Shown here: positions 9,750 through 19,052 of the stretch, piece after piece
How the letters are laid out: each line of letters opens with the position of its first letter
Position numbering within the stretch: the stretch's first letter is position 1
Source: Putridiphycobacter roseus
GTDB taxonomy: Bacteria > Bacteroidota > Bacteroidia > Flavobacteriales_D > Crocinitomicaceae
Direction: 5' to 3'
DNA length: 64,000 nucleotides
NCBI RefSeq assembly: GCF_003234935.1
Contig: NZ_QKSB01000003.1
Coordinates: 62,001-126,000 of the forward strand
Notes under the pieces: model-generated
Databases searched by the model: none
What the model was told of the DNA's origin: nothing
The model's input: only the letters and a program-made list of their open reading frames with translations
Position numbers and translations under genes: made by a program

Positions 9750-11359
9750 TTGAATATTATTCCTGCTACACAAATATCATCAATCTGTTCTTCCTTTAAT
9801 TTCCACTCCGATAAAGTATCCTTAATGATGCGTTGTTGCTCTTCTACTTTTTTATATTGAACAGTCATTAACATGTTTCTAAACCGTTTTCTGGAGAATT
9901 TTTTATTGCGCTCTCCGCCAAATTGATCTGGGTAACCATCTGAAAATAAATAAATACTTTCCATTTCTGACAACACCACTTCTGAGCGGGTGTAAGGTTT
10001 TCTTTGGTCATATGTACCTATAGGCTGTTTATCGGCTTTAAGGGTGTGTAAAACACCTTTACTGAAGTAATAAGCATGGTTGTTTGCGCCTGAAAAATAT
10101 AATCTATCCGATTTCTTGTCTATGCAAATTAAAGATAAATCCATGCCGTCATTTACTATTACATCACTTTTAGAGAAATGAATGGCCAATTCTTTAACTG
10201 CAAGATCGAGAATTTTAGCAGGGTTACTGATTTGGTACTCTTTTACAATCTTGGTTAATAACCTGCTACAAATTACACTCATTAAAGCACCAGGCACGCC
10301 ATGACCTGTACAATCGGCTACTGCAAAAAAGGATAAGCCTTGGTTGTCCTCTTGCCAATAAAAGTCGCCAGAAACGATATCTTTAGGTTCAAATAAAATA
10401 AAATGATGATCAAAAATATAAGTAAGTTCCTTGTCGTTTGGTAAAATAGCTTTTTGAATATTTTTAGCATAATTTAAACTATCCAATATTTCTTTGTTTT
10501 TTCGTTCCACTTCAATAATAGCGACTTTACGAAGCTTATTGGAACGCAATAATAGTAGGGATAAGCTACTGATTAGAATAATAGAAGTAATGGCTAAAAT
10601 TAGCCAATTCCTTTGAGAGTTAATGGTAGAATCTTTAATTACTAAGTCTTTATTTTGTGCGTTTATCACTTTTTTATTCTTACCTATGGTAACATTTGTT
10701 GACTTAATGATGTTTTTTTTCTGTTTGATCGTTTTTACTTGACTTCTAATAATGCGTTGCGCTTCTCCTAATTCAATTAACCAGTCTTTTTGATTGTATA
10801 CCCTATTTTCTCCTTTTAAATATTGACTTTTTATCTTTACGCCTTTTTTCTTAAGGGCTTTTTCATTTACCTGATAGATGATTTTATCATTAGGAGTAAC
10901 CGCATAGTTTAATTCTGAGGAACCAAAGGGCAAATTTTCTGTCAATAGAATGTAGTCTGTATTACCAATTATAGCCTTTAGTTCATTAGGTTTAATTTTG
11001 GTTTCGCCAGAAATGATTACAAAATCTACATTGGCTATCGACTTAATCCTGCTAAAACTGACAACTTTTACCGGTTTATCTTGAATTTTAACACCTTGGA
11101 AAATGTTATCCAATTGGGCTTTTATTTTTCTAATCTCACTACCTCTACCAACCACGCCAATTTGAAAATAGGAGGGAGAGGAATTTGCTACGAGAGAAGT
11201 ACTTTTAATGGTTTCTACAATAAAATCGACCTTTAATTTTATATTTTCTTCAGTGACTTTTGAAAAAGAAGAAATGCTAAAAAAAAGAAGACTAATCAAT
11301 AATAAAAAACGTGAATTTAACCAATAATTTTTTTTCAAAATAGGGGATTTATTATTCAA
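9746..11359 (-). CDS. YfiR-domain / SpoIIE-type serine phosphatase membrane protein
   Basis: A 537-residue membrane protein. An N-terminal hydrophobic signal is followed by a YfiR-like (DUF4154) periplasmic domain at about 35-190, a short coiled coil, one membrane helix near 250-270 (LILAITSIILISSLSLLLL) and a cytoplasmic SpoIIE/PP2C domain. The phosphatase domain shows the GDFYW and D-C-T-G-HG-VPGA motifs and a later SDG. Such proteins dephosphorylate serine residues on partner-switching regulators. Here an external signal read by the YfiR part would control the phosphatase. It lies downstream of an adenylate cyclase gene on the same strand, 128 bases away. Target unknown. Confidence 0.85.
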   Translation of the reverse strand: MNNKSPILKKNYWLNSRFLLLISLLFFSISSFSKVTEENIKLKVDFIVETIKSTSLVANSSPSYFQIGVVGRGSEIRKIKAQLDNIFQGVKIQDKPVKVVSFSRIKSIANVDFVIISGETKIKPNELKAIIGNTDYILLTENLPFGSSELNYAVTPNDKIIYQVNEKALKKKGVKIKSQYLKGENRVYNQKDWLIELGEAQRIIRSQVKTIKQKKNIIKSTNVTIGKNKKVINAQNKDLVIKDSTINSQRNWLILAITSIILISSLSLLLLRSNKLRKVAIIEVERKNKEILDSLNYAKNIQKAILPNDKELTYIFDHHFILFEPKDIVSGDFYWQEDNQGLSFFAVADCTGHGVPGALMSVICSRLLTKIVKEYQISNPAKILDLAVKELAIHFSKSDVIVNDGMDLSLICIDKKSDRLYFSGANNHAYYFSKGVLHTLKADKQPIGTYDQRKPYTRSEVVLSEMESIYLFSDGYPDQFGGERNKKFSRKRFRNMLMTVQYKKVEEQQRIIKDTLSEWKLKEEQIDDICVAGIIFK

Positions 11360-11487
11360 GGATACAAAGTTTCATACATTAAAACAACTAAGTATCCATA
11401 ATAGTTTCATCTACTCCTATAGCAATAAACATTCCACTTTTTCTCTCTTTTTTGAAGGCATTAAGCATGAGAACTTTGGATATGTTT

Positions 11488-12732
11488 CTAAGTTAAAAAG
11501 TACATTTTCAATTTCCCTTTATTTTTCGCATCTATTTCACCACGGTAGTCGAATTTAAAGTGGGGTTTCGCTTTTTTATAAATAGTTTCTGAAACATTAA
11601 TATGGCCTACCACACCAGAAGCTTCCATTCTTGCTGCTATATTTACAGTGTCTCCCCATACATCATAAGCAAACTTTTTGGAGCCAACCACGCCAGCCAC
11701 AAGTGGTCCGGTATGTATTCCTATTCTAATGTTTAAGTTAACCCTATCTTTTATCCCTTTTACCGCATGTACTTGTTCCATGAATAATTTAATTTCTTTG
11801 GCGGCAAGCAACATAGATTGAATATGATTTGGGTCTGCAGTGGGAATACCACTTACACATAGATAAGCGTCTCCAATCGTTTTAATTTTTTCAATGCCAT
11901 ATTTTTCCATGATAGCATCAAACTTGCTAAAATAAAAGTCCATTGCTGCTACAATTTCTTCTGGCGTATGTTTTTCTGAAAACTGAGTAAACCCCTTAAA
12001 ATCAGTAAACATTACAGTAGTTTGTTCGTGTAATCTAGACCTAGTTTTGCCGTGTTGTTTCAGTTCTTTTGCAATAGATTTTGGTAAAATGTTCAGTAAT
12101 AGCTTTTCAGATTCGGCTTTTGCGGCTAATACCGCTTCATTTTTAATGCGTAAAGTTTTGTTTGTTTGCACTTTTCTACGGTATATTATCAAGATGAATA
12201 AAATAAGAAGTGCAAAAAGTACGGTTAAAAAGAGGGTTAAATTTCGTCGAATCTCCAGTTGCTTGAGTTCGTTTTCCTTTTTTTGATTGTCAAGGGCTAA
12301 TTCAGAATTGCTTAATGCAATTTTTAGCTGGATTGCACTTAATGAATCTAACGATTTATTTTGTGCTGATATTTCGTCTTCTGACCAACTAACGGTAGAT
12401 TCTAAATCGACAATTGAATCGAGTAGGATGTCTGTTTTTTCTTTTGCTAATTGCTTATATAAATTAGCGAACGCCTCATAATGAACAAGTGCTTCCTTGT
12501 AATATATTAGATTATTTTTTAATTCGGCTAAGGTCAAATGACAATCCATTTCTAATGAAATATTGTCATTTGACTGCGCTTCTTTTAAGGCCGTTTCAAT
12601 TTTCCGAATAGCTTTAAGGGTCTTTCCTTTTTTTTGATAAGCAATTCCTTCGGTATAATTTGTGTTTATGGTCTGGCCACATGTGTTGTAGTGTACTACT
12701 ATTAAAGTAATAACTAAAATGATTCCCTTCAT
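11488..12732 (-). CDS. Class III adenylate cyclase with TPR-like sensor region
   Basis: A 414-residue protein. Signal-like N-terminus, a helical TPR-like extracytoplasmic region (about 25-120), coiled coil, a membrane helix at about 164-185 and a C-terminal class III cyclase domain. Metal-binding Asp244 (FTDFKGFT) and Asp288 (GDAYL) are present. So are Lys284 and Asp357, which fit ATP rather than GTP specificity, and the transition-state residues Asn364 and Arg368. It should make cAMP at the membrane in response to an unknown signal. It lies upstream of the SpoIIE phosphatase on the same strand. No cAMP receptor with an intact binding site was seen in the window. Confidence 0.88.
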   Translation of the reverse strand: MKGIILVITLIVVHYNTCGQTINTNYTEGIAYQKKGKTLKAIRKIETALKEAQSNDNISLEMDCHLTLAELKNNLIYYKEALVHYEAFANLYKQLAKEKTDILLDSIVDLESTVSWSEDEISAQNKSLDSLSAIQLKIALSNSELALDNQKKENELKQLEIRRNLTLFLTVLFALLILFILIIYRRKVQTNKTLRIKNEAVLAAKAESEKLLLNILPKSIAKELKQHGKTRSRLHEQTTVMFTDFKGFTQFSEKHTPEEIVAAMDFYFSKFDAIMEKYGIEKIKTIGDAYLCVSGIPTADPNHIQSMLLAAKEIKLFMEQVHAVKGIKDRVNLNIRIGIHTGPLVAGVVGSKKFAYDVWGDTVNIAARMEASGVVGHINVSETIYKKAKPHFKFDYRGEIDAKNKGKLKMYFLT

Positions 12733-12819
12733 CCTTCATTTATAAGTTATAGCAGGAAAAGTAACCAAATTATTTCATTCCATCACCAGTAATTTTAAAG
12801 ACTACAAGGTATCGCTTAA

Positions 12820-13431
12820 TTATTTAGTTTTTATACTACAGCCAATAGCTTTGGTAACGGCTGGACTAATTTTTTCTCCCTTGATTAATGCATTAATTGC
12901 GTTTGCTAAAAATTTTTCTTTAACAGCAGCTTCATCTCTTGCGTTGTCGTCAATTGCGCCAATGTATTGTACTACTCTTTTTTCGTTTAATAAAAATACA
13001 TGTGGGGTTTTGGTTGCGCCATATTGTGGGTATATTTTCTGTCCATCATCCAATAGATATAAAAAATTAAAGCCTTTTTCTTTTGCTCTCTCTTTCATTT
13101 TCGCGAAGGAATCATCTGGTTCAGCAATTGGGTCGTTAGGATTAATCGCAATTATTGGATAACCTTTTGGTCCAAACTCTGCTTGCAATGCTATAATTCT
13201 ATCTTCATACATTTTCGCAAAAGGGCAATGGTTACAAGTGAATACAACTACATATCCTTTAGCGCCTTCTATTTCAGATAAAGTATGCTTTTTCCCATCT
13301 ATTCCTTTTAAGGAAAAGTCTGTGGCCACATCTCCAATGTTATAACCATTGGTTTCCTCTTTTTCAGTCATCATCACAGAAGTACCATATCCCAATGTAC
13401 CTACTAATAAAATCATCATTAACTTTTTCAT
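12820..13431 (-). CDS. Exported thioredoxin-fold redoxin (CNHCP motif)
   Basis: A 203-residue exported protein with an N-terminal hydrophobic leader. It has an AhpC/TSA-like thioredoxin fold: DFSLKGIDG near residue 40, the redox motif FTCNHCPFA, and the cis-Pro context TKTPHVFLL. The CNHCP form (CxxC) suggests thiol-disulfide chemistry in the envelope; a final Cys (IGCSIK) may take part. It is encoded five bases after a TlpA-like gene, so the two are probably co-transcribed and may act on the same envelope thiols or on cytochrome c maturation. The exact substrate is unknown. Confidence 0.82.
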   Translation of the reverse strand: MKKLMMILLVGTLGYGTSVMMTEKEETNGYNIGDVATDFSLKGIDGKKHTLSEIEGAKGYVVVFTCNHCPFAKMYEDRIIALQAEFGPKGYPIIAINPNDPIAEPDDSFAKMKERAKEKGFNFLYLLDDGQKIYPQYGATKTPHVFLLNEKRVVQYIGAIDDNARDEAAVKEKFLANAINALIKGEKISPAVTKAIGCSIKTK

Positions 13432-13436
13432 ATACT

Positions 13437-13946
13437 TTATTTTTCTATTTTTAAAATTGTGTTTATTAATTCATTATAGCTATGAAAAGACTGTTCAAAA
13501 AACAGTCTCTTATCCCCATTTATTACTAAAGTTGCAGGAATAGATCCTGACCAGGATGGATCCACTTCATCAATCCATTTATTCACTTTTCCATCTGCTA
13601 ATAGAACTACCTCATTTTTTATATTATTTTTTGTCAAAAATGGCACCAATGATTTTTCTATTTGTGTTTTAAAGTCTAGACTTACCAATACCAGTGAAAT
13701 TGGTTTTGCACCTGCATATTGATTTAGAGAGTCAAAATAAGGTAATTCTTGTACACAAGGCTTACACCAGGTTGCCCAAAAATTAAAAACATAGATGGTA
13801 TCTGAAGAACGCCCAACTAGGTATTCCGACTCAAAGTCTGCATAATCCTCAATCACAACTACTTGAGAATAGCTAGAGAATTGCATCCAAAGTAGGGTGA
13901 GAAATAGGAAAGCTTTAATTGGGTAATTAGATTGGTACTTCTTCAT
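13437..13946 (-). CDS. TlpA/ResA-like periplasmic thiol-disulfide protein
   Basis: A 169-residue exported thioredoxin-like protein. The leader ends near residue 28 (SSYSQ). The active site FWATWCKPC is followed by VQELPYF, typical of the TlpA/ResA family, and the cis-Pro loop is IPATLVI. This family reduces disulfides in exported proteins, for example apocytochrome c. It is the first gene of a two-gene unit with the CNHCP redoxin. Divergent from the T9SS gene at 14074. Confidence 0.85.
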   Translation of the reverse strand: MKKYQSNYPIKAFLFLTLLWMQFSSYSQVVVIEDYADFESEYLVGRSSDTIYVFNFWATWCKPCVQELPYFDSLNQYAGAKPISLVLVSLDFKTQIEKSLVPFLTKNNIKNEVVLLADGKVNKWIDEVDPSWSGSIPATLVINGDKRLFFEQSFHSYNELINTILKIEK

Positions 13947-14044
13947 TAATCAAAAGTATTATTTTTTTTATCCGTCCCATTTTATTTAATTGTTTTTAAC
14001 AAATACCTATTGTCAAATATCCCTACGTTTTTAATTAAAAATCT

Positions 14045-14052
14045 TATTTTTG
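14045..14052 (+). promoter_or_regulatory. -7 box for the LamG-like T9SS gene
   Basis: TATTTTTG matches TAnnTTTG, 21 bases before the ATG at 14074. No TTG at the expected distance. Confidence 0.45.
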
Positions 14053-14073
14053 TTCGTTTCATAGCGGGTAACC

Positions 14074-15897
14074 ATGTATATCAAGTTCTTCATTTTATTT
14101 TTATTGTTATTTAATGCGATTTTATTTGCGCAAACCGGTCCTGGTGGCGTTGGTAATTCAAGTTCTAATATTCTTTGGTTGCGTTCAGACGCTATTTCAG
14201 GTTTAGTGAATGGAGATACTATTTCTTCTTGGGAGGATGTTTCGGGAAATAACAACACCTTGTCGCAATCCAATATTAATTTAAGACCAAAATATGTAAC
14301 TTCTGCAGTTAATGGATTCCCGGTGGTAAGTTTTAATGTCGCAGGGAATAGATTGATTAGAAATCCCTTTAATGGATTTGCGACAAATGATATTACCGCT
14401 ATTTATGTAAATAAAAACAATGCCAGTAGTGATGGCATTATATCCTATGCACCTTCTAGCGCTTTAAATAATGATTTTTTATTATATGGTAGTCAAAATA
14501 TTGGTTTTTATAGAAACTCCAATATTAACACAGGCGTAAGTGTAAATAATAACAATTGGCATATAGTTCAATCGAGCTGGGGATCTGTAGGTGGTCGCGC
14601 TGAAATATGGAAAGACGGTAAAAAAGATTTTAATACCACTGGTTTCGTAAGTGGAACGAGTATTACTTCTGGTGGCTCATTGTGTCTTGCGCACGAACAA
14701 GATTCACCAGATGGAGGGTATGCATCCAATCAAGATCACATAGGTGATTTTACCGAAGTAATTATTTATAATACTTATCTAGATTCCGCAGACCATATGA
14801 TTATGGCGAATTATTTAAGTGCAAAGTATAACATCACACTGACGGCCAATGATTTTTATGACGAAGATAACACAGCGAATGGCGACTTTGATTTTGAGGT
14901 TGCAGGAATTGGAATGCACAGTGCAACAGCTGCTCATACAGACGCACAAGGATCAGCCATTTTGAGAATCAACAACCCAAATGATTTAGAAATTGGAGAA
15001 TATATGATGTGGGGCCACAATGGGGCTAATTCGGCTGCTACCAATGTCTCAGATATTCCTTCCGGTGTTCAGGCGCGATATGAAAGAGTATGGCGAGTTA
15101 GTGAGGTAAATACAAGCGGTAACACCACAGATGTAGGAAGTGTAGATGTAGCTTGGGATTTATCTTCATCATGGCCTGCTTCAGCATCTCACCTTCGTTT
15201 ATTGGTAGATACAGATAATGATGGATATTTTAATGATGAAACACCAATTTCGGGAGCAGTTTTATTGACAGGATCTGGAGCAAATTACACCTTTGTTGGA
15301 GTTACAGAATTGGCTGATAATTTAAGGTTTACTTTGGCAACTACCAATACGTATGCTACACCCTTGCCTATATCATTACTTGAATTTGTGGGGACGCCTT
15401 TGCAAAATAGCAGCAATAAATTAACATGGGAAGCAGCATCTGAAGTAAATAATGATTTTTATACTTTAGCTTCGTCTGAAGACAATGAAAACTGGGGAGA
15501 AATAGCAAACATTTCGGGAGCTGGAAATTCAAACCAAAAAACACAATATCAATTTTTAGACGATAATCCTTTAAATGAAATTACCTATTATCGTTTATCA
15601 CAAACCGATTTTGATGGTAGAATCACTACACTAAATACAATAAGTGTCTTAAATCAGGCTGCTAAATTTGCAACACACCTCCTATATCCAAACCCCACCA
15701 ATGGAATGTTTAGAATTAAGAGTGATAATTTAAATTACACGAATATAAAGGTTATGAGTGCACAAGGAAATGCCATAAAATTTAGCATGTCAATTATTAA
15801 TTCTAACGAAGTAGAGATTGATATTTCCAAGGAGCCACAAGGAACTTATTTTATTCAAATTGGTGACATTACCTATAAAATTATATACCAAAAATAA
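14074..15897 (+). CDS. Secreted T9SS protein with LamG-like and DUF8202-like domains
   Basis: A 607-residue secreted protein. The signal peptide (1-20, ends LFAQ) is followed by a concanavalin/LamG-like domain at about 20-250 (WLRSDAISGL, W..VSGNNN), then a DUF8202-like stretch at about 250-430 (the YERVWRV motif), an FN3-like piece with YYRLSQTDFDG near 510, and a type A T9SS tail with LYPNPTNGM near 537. LamG-like domains often bind carbohydrate, so adhesion or polysaccharide binding is a reasonable inference. Its stop codon abuts the ATG of the FKBP lipoprotein gene (TAAATG), which suggests translational coupling. Confidence 0.82.
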   Translation: MYIKFFILFLLLFNAILFAQTGPGGVGNSSSNILWLRSDAISGLVNGDTISSWEDVSGNNNTLSQSNINLRPKYVTSAVNGFPVVSFNVAGNRLIRNPFNGFATNDITAIYVNKNNASSDGIISYAPSSALNNDFLLYGSQNIGFYRNSNINTGVSVNNNNWHIVQSSWGSVGGRAEIWKDGKKDFNTTGFVSGTSITSGGSLCLAHEQDSPDGGYASNQDHIGDFTEVIIYNTYLDSADHMIMANYLSAKYNITLTANDFYDEDNTANGDFDFEVAGIGMHSATAAHTDAQGSAILRINNPNDLEIGEYMMWGHNGANSAATNVSDIPSGVQARYERVWRVSEVNTSGNTTDVGSVDVAWDLSSSWPASASHLRLLVDTDNDGYFNDETPISGAVLLTGSGANYTFVGVTELADNLRFTLATTNTYATPLPISLLEFVGTPLQNSSNKLTWEAASEVNNDFYTLASSEDNENWGEIANISGAGNSNQKTQYQFLDDNPLNEITYYRLSQTDFDGRITTLNTISVLNQAAKFATHLLYPNPTNGMFRIKSDNLNYTNIKVMSAQGNAIKFSMSIINSNEVEIDISKEPQGTYFIQIGDITYKIIYQK

Positions 15898-16347
15898 ATG
15901 AAAATACTATTTATCATTATACCTATCATTTTAGTCTTTACAGCTTGTAAAAAAGAAAAAATACCGCAATCTGAAATAGATGAAAACATAATAGTAGATT
16001 ATATTAATGACAATAATATTACGGCAAAGTCTACTGCTTCGGGTCTTTATTATCAAATAGATTCCTTGGGTAGTGGGACGCAGCCAAATGCTAATTCAAC
16101 GGTTACTGTAGCTTATAAAGGTCAACTTGTAGATGGTCAGGTGTTTGATCAGTCATCATCAGCAGGTATTACTTTTTCTTTAAAAAATGTAATCAATGGT
16201 TGGCAAGAAGGTATACCTTTATTTAAAGAAAATGGTGCAGGTACCCTTTTAATTCCTTCAGCTTTAGGATATGGCGCTCAAGCAAATGGGAGTATACCTA
16301 AAAATTCTGTTTTAATATTTAGTATTCATCTCATTTCGGTAGAATAA
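15898..16347 (+). CDS. FKBP-type peptidyl-prolyl isomerase lipoprotein
   Basis: A 149-residue lipoprotein (lipobox VFTAC, Cys17) with a complete FKBP domain at about 45-149. Typical motifs are VTVAYKGQLVDGQVFDQS, VINGWQEGIPL, the LIPSALGYG loop and a final VLIFSIHLI strand. It should catalyse proline isomerisation or act as a chaperone in the envelope. The start codon directly follows the stop of the upstream T9SS gene with no gap, so it may assist folding of that exported protein or of T9SS cargo in general. The coupling is seen; the partnership is inferred. Confidence 0.88.
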   Translation: MKILFIIIPIILVFTACKKEKIPQSEIDENIIVDYINDNNITAKSTASGLYYQIDSLGSGTQPNANSTVTVAYKGQLVDGQVFDQSSSAGITFSLKNVINGWQEGIPLFKENGAGTLLIPSALGYGAQANGSIPKNSVLIFSIHLISVE

Positions 16348-16577
16348 ATTAGTTTACTTAAGTCGACTAAATAATTGTAGATATTATTCAATTGATTTCC
16401 TTAGTTTTAATAAAGGTCTAAAGCCTAGCTATACTTGAAAAACTTTTCAGATATGGCTTTTGCAGCGATTAAAATAAGCTAGGTATTGAAATATTTTTTG
16501 AACTTTTACAGTGCTTCATTGTAGTCAGTTAAAATTCTGTATTTATGGAATTTCAACATTTTTTAATCTAACTACCT

Positions 16578-17396
16578 ATGAGGGCAATTTCATTAAGTAC
16601 AAAGTCAATCTTTTTTCAAGATGCTAGAAATTATCAAATTCTATATTTAGCCGCTTTTTTAGTATTTGGCATATTTAAATTACATTGGGATCTGTCTTTA
16701 ATAAAAGTTTCAGCCATTTTGTTCACTACTTGTTTAACACAATTTGCATGGATTAAGATAAACAATGGTCAATTAAGTAGTTTAAAAAGTGGTTTAATTA
16801 CCAGTTTAGGCTTGTGCTTAATATTAAATTCTACATCTATTATCACGCTTTCTTTGGCTGGCATGCTAGCAATTTCAGCTAAGTATATCATTCGGTATAA
16901 ACACAAACATCTTTTTAATCCAGCAAATTTTGGAATTGTCCTGTCTATATTAATATTCAATGATGCTTGGATTTCGCCTGGTCAATGGGGGAGTGATGCT
17001 TTATTTTTGTTTGTACTTACCGTACTTGGCGGTTTTATTTTACACAAAATTGGTCGTTTAGAAACGAGTTTAATTTTTCTAGGGGTATTGTTTTTGCTAG
17101 AATTTACTCGGACTGTACTTTATCAAGGCTGGGAAATGGACGTATTGTTACACAAGTTTTCAAGTGGCACTCTTTTACTTTTTAGTTTTTTTATGATTAC
17201 CGACCCCATGACCATTCCTAATTCAAAAAAAGCAAGAATCATTTGGGCGAGTATTTTAGCAGTAGCGACATTTATTTTAAGTACTTGGATGCAGTTATAT
17301 ACTGCTCCCATTTGGGTGCTTTTCTTTATGCCCCCTTTGACACTCTTTTTTGATAAAATATATCCTTATAAAAAATTTGAATGGAATAATAATTAA
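16578..17396 (+). CDS. RnfD/NqrB-like integral membrane protein
   Basis: A 272-residue protein with about eight or nine hydrophobic segments. The motifs HLFNPANFGIV and SSGTLLLFSFFMITDPMTIP match the RnfD/NqrB family core (ATDPVT region), membrane subunits of ion-pumping redox complexes. The other Rnf or Nqr subunits are not nearby, and the flavinylated Thr motif (SGAT) is not visible, so this is probably a stand-alone relative and not part of a full complex. It is followed after eight bases by a DUF2330 gene, forming a likely two-gene unit. Function unknown. Confidence 0.72.
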   Translation: MRAISLSTKSIFFQDARNYQILYLAAFLVFGIFKLHWDLSLIKVSAILFTTCLTQFAWIKINNGQLSSLKSGLITSLGLCLILNSTSIITLSLAGMLAISAKYIIRYKHKHLFNPANFGIVLSILIFNDAWISPGQWGSDALFLFVLTVLGGFILHKIGRLETSLIFLGVLFLLEFTRTVLYQGWEMDVLLHKFSSGTLLLFSFFMITDPMTIPNSKKARIIWASILAVATFILSTWMQLYTAPIWVLFFMPPLTLFFDKIYPYKKFEWNNN

Positions 17397-17404
17397 AACT
17401 AAAT

Positions 17405-18937
17405 ATGATGAAAAAACAACTTTTTTTAACCGCCTTTTGTTTGGGTAGTTTTGCCCTTCAATCCTTATCCTTTTGTGGCTTTTATGTCGCGAAAGCAGAT
17501 ACAAAATTATTCAATAAAACCTCTCAAGTAATTATGGTGCGAGATGGAAATAAAACAACAGTTACCATGGCTAATGATTTTAAAGGAAATGTCAAAGATT
17601 TCGCTATGGTCATTCCAGTACCAAACGTGCTGCAAAAAAAAGACATTCGAATTGTAGAGAATAGTCTTTTTAATAAATTAGATGCGTATTCTGGTCCGCG
17701 ATTGGTAGAATATTATGATGAAAATCCTTGTTCGCCAAGAATACAGTATGACATGCTGGAATCTATCCAATATAACAACGCTATCCCTACTAGTATTTCT
17801 ATGAAAGATGTGAAGAGAAACAAAGTTTTAGGGGTTACTATTGAAGCACAATATCAGGTGGATGAGTATGATATTTTAATACTTTCAGCTAAAGAATCGG
17901 ATGGTTTGAAGACTTGGTTAACCGAAAATGGCTATAAAATACCAACAGCAGCAGCCGAAGTATTAGCACCATACATAAAAAATAATTTAAAGTTTTTTGT
18001 CGTCAAAGTAGATTTGGACAAACTGAATGAAATTAATGGAACCACCAACCTTAATAAATACATCAAAACACATGATAATGAAAATATACAAAATTTAAGA
18101 CCCATTCAAATTTCTTATACTTCCCCAAAGTTTATGTTGCCTATTAGATTAGGGATGGCTAATTCAACAGGTGCGCAAGACATGGTTGTGTATGCTTTTT
18201 CAAAAGAAGGTAGAGTAGAGTGTACCAATTACCGCACGGTGAAAATTCCGAGTAATGAAAACATTCCATTATTTGTAAAAAATAAATTTGGCCAATTTTA
18301 TGTCGATTTATTTGAGCGTGCCCATGACAAGGAAAATAAAGAAGCAATTTTTTTAGAATACGCTTGGAACATCAGTCCGCAATTTAGGGGAGCTAAATGC
18401 GACCCTTGTGTTGGACCACCGCCCATTTTCACTGATTTGACGAAAGCAGGTGTTAATTGGGCTATGAATAATGGGAATCAAGCGAGCAGTAATGTGTTTT
18501 TTACACGTCTACATTTGCGTTATAGCAGAAACACACATCCACGTGATTTAGAGTTTCAAGTCACACCAAATAAAGAACATTTTCAAGCCCGATATATATT
18601 GACCAATACCGCAGTAGGAGATTTATCCTGCAATGCCGGTCAAACTTATTGTGCAACAGTAATAAAAAACAGGGTCAATGAATTAGAAAACCTGAGCCAG
18701 TTAACTTCTTGGTCAACTGTTGAATATAGCGGATACGTAAAAGAGTACTACGATTTATTAAAAGATAAAAACATTTTAAATGAAGTTAAGAGTACGCAAA
18801 AGAATAAACAACCATGGTTAGGTGTGCCTTCGAATGAATCAAGATTAGGATTAAAAATTGCACTATTTCTCAGTGTAGTTTTTCTATTGACTTTTGCTTA
18901 TTTAATCCGACAAAAAAATCCTTTAGCCAGTAAGTAA
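17405..18937 (+). CDS. DUF2330 envelope protein
   Basis: A 510-residue protein with an N-terminal signal peptide and one C-terminal membrane helix (about 480-502). The first part shows the DUF2330 signature: a conserved FCGFYVA start, VIMVRDG and the VIPVP motif. Several Cys are present, including a CDPCVGPPP segment and CNAGQTYC near the end. The protein would sit in the cytoplasmic membrane with its bulk outside. It forms a pair with the RnfD-like gene eight bases upstream. The biochemical role of DUF2330 is not established. Confidence 0.78.
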   Translation: MMKKQLFLTAFCLGSFALQSLSFCGFYVAKADTKLFNKTSQVIMVRDGNKTTVTMANDFKGNVKDFAMVIPVPNVLQKKDIRIVENSLFNKLDAYSGPRLVEYYDENPCSPRIQYDMLESIQYNNAIPTSISMKDVKRNKVLGVTIEAQYQVDEYDILILSAKESDGLKTWLTENGYKIPTAAAEVLAPYIKNNLKFFVVKVDLDKLNEINGTTNLNKYIKTHDNENIQNLRPIQISYTSPKFMLPIRLGMANSTGAQDMVVYAFSKEGRVECTNYRTVKIPSNENIPLFVKNKFGQFYVDLFERAHDKENKEAIFLEYAWNISPQFRGAKCDPCVGPPPIFTDLTKAGVNWAMNNGNQASSNVFFTRLHLRYSRNTHPRDLEFQVTPNKEHFQARYILTNTAVGDLSCNAGQTYCATVIKNRVNELENLSQLTSWSTVEYSGYVKEYYDLLKDKNILNEVKSTQKNKQPWLGVPSNESRLGLKIALFLSVVFLLTFAYLIRQKNPLASK

Positions 18938-18954
18938 TTCTAATTTCACTCGTC

Positions 18955-18995
18955 ATAAGCCATGCCATTGTACAATGGCATGGCTTATTTATTTT
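18955..18995 (+). terminator. Perfect 34-bp palindrome, probable terminator
   Basis: The 34 bases at 18955-18988 are an exact palindrome centred on TTGTACAA, followed by TTATTTTTATTA. It lies 18 bases after the DUF2330 stop. As RNA it folds into a long hairpin, so a terminator is the likely role. Confidence 0.8.
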
Positions 18996-19052
18996 TATTA
19001 ATTAAGGATATGTCTGAGCTATTTTAATTTATTTATTAAATTTATATGCAAT

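Noticed and set aside
11388..11468. 26-codon ORF on the minus strand between the cyclase and the phosphatase genes
   Set aside because: It is short, has no recognisable promoter or conserved feature, and could be chance in AT-rich DNA.
18955..18988. 34-bp palindrome as an integration or recombination site
   Set aside because: No integrase, recombinase or direct repeat is near. Position after a stop codon with a T-rich tract fits a terminator.
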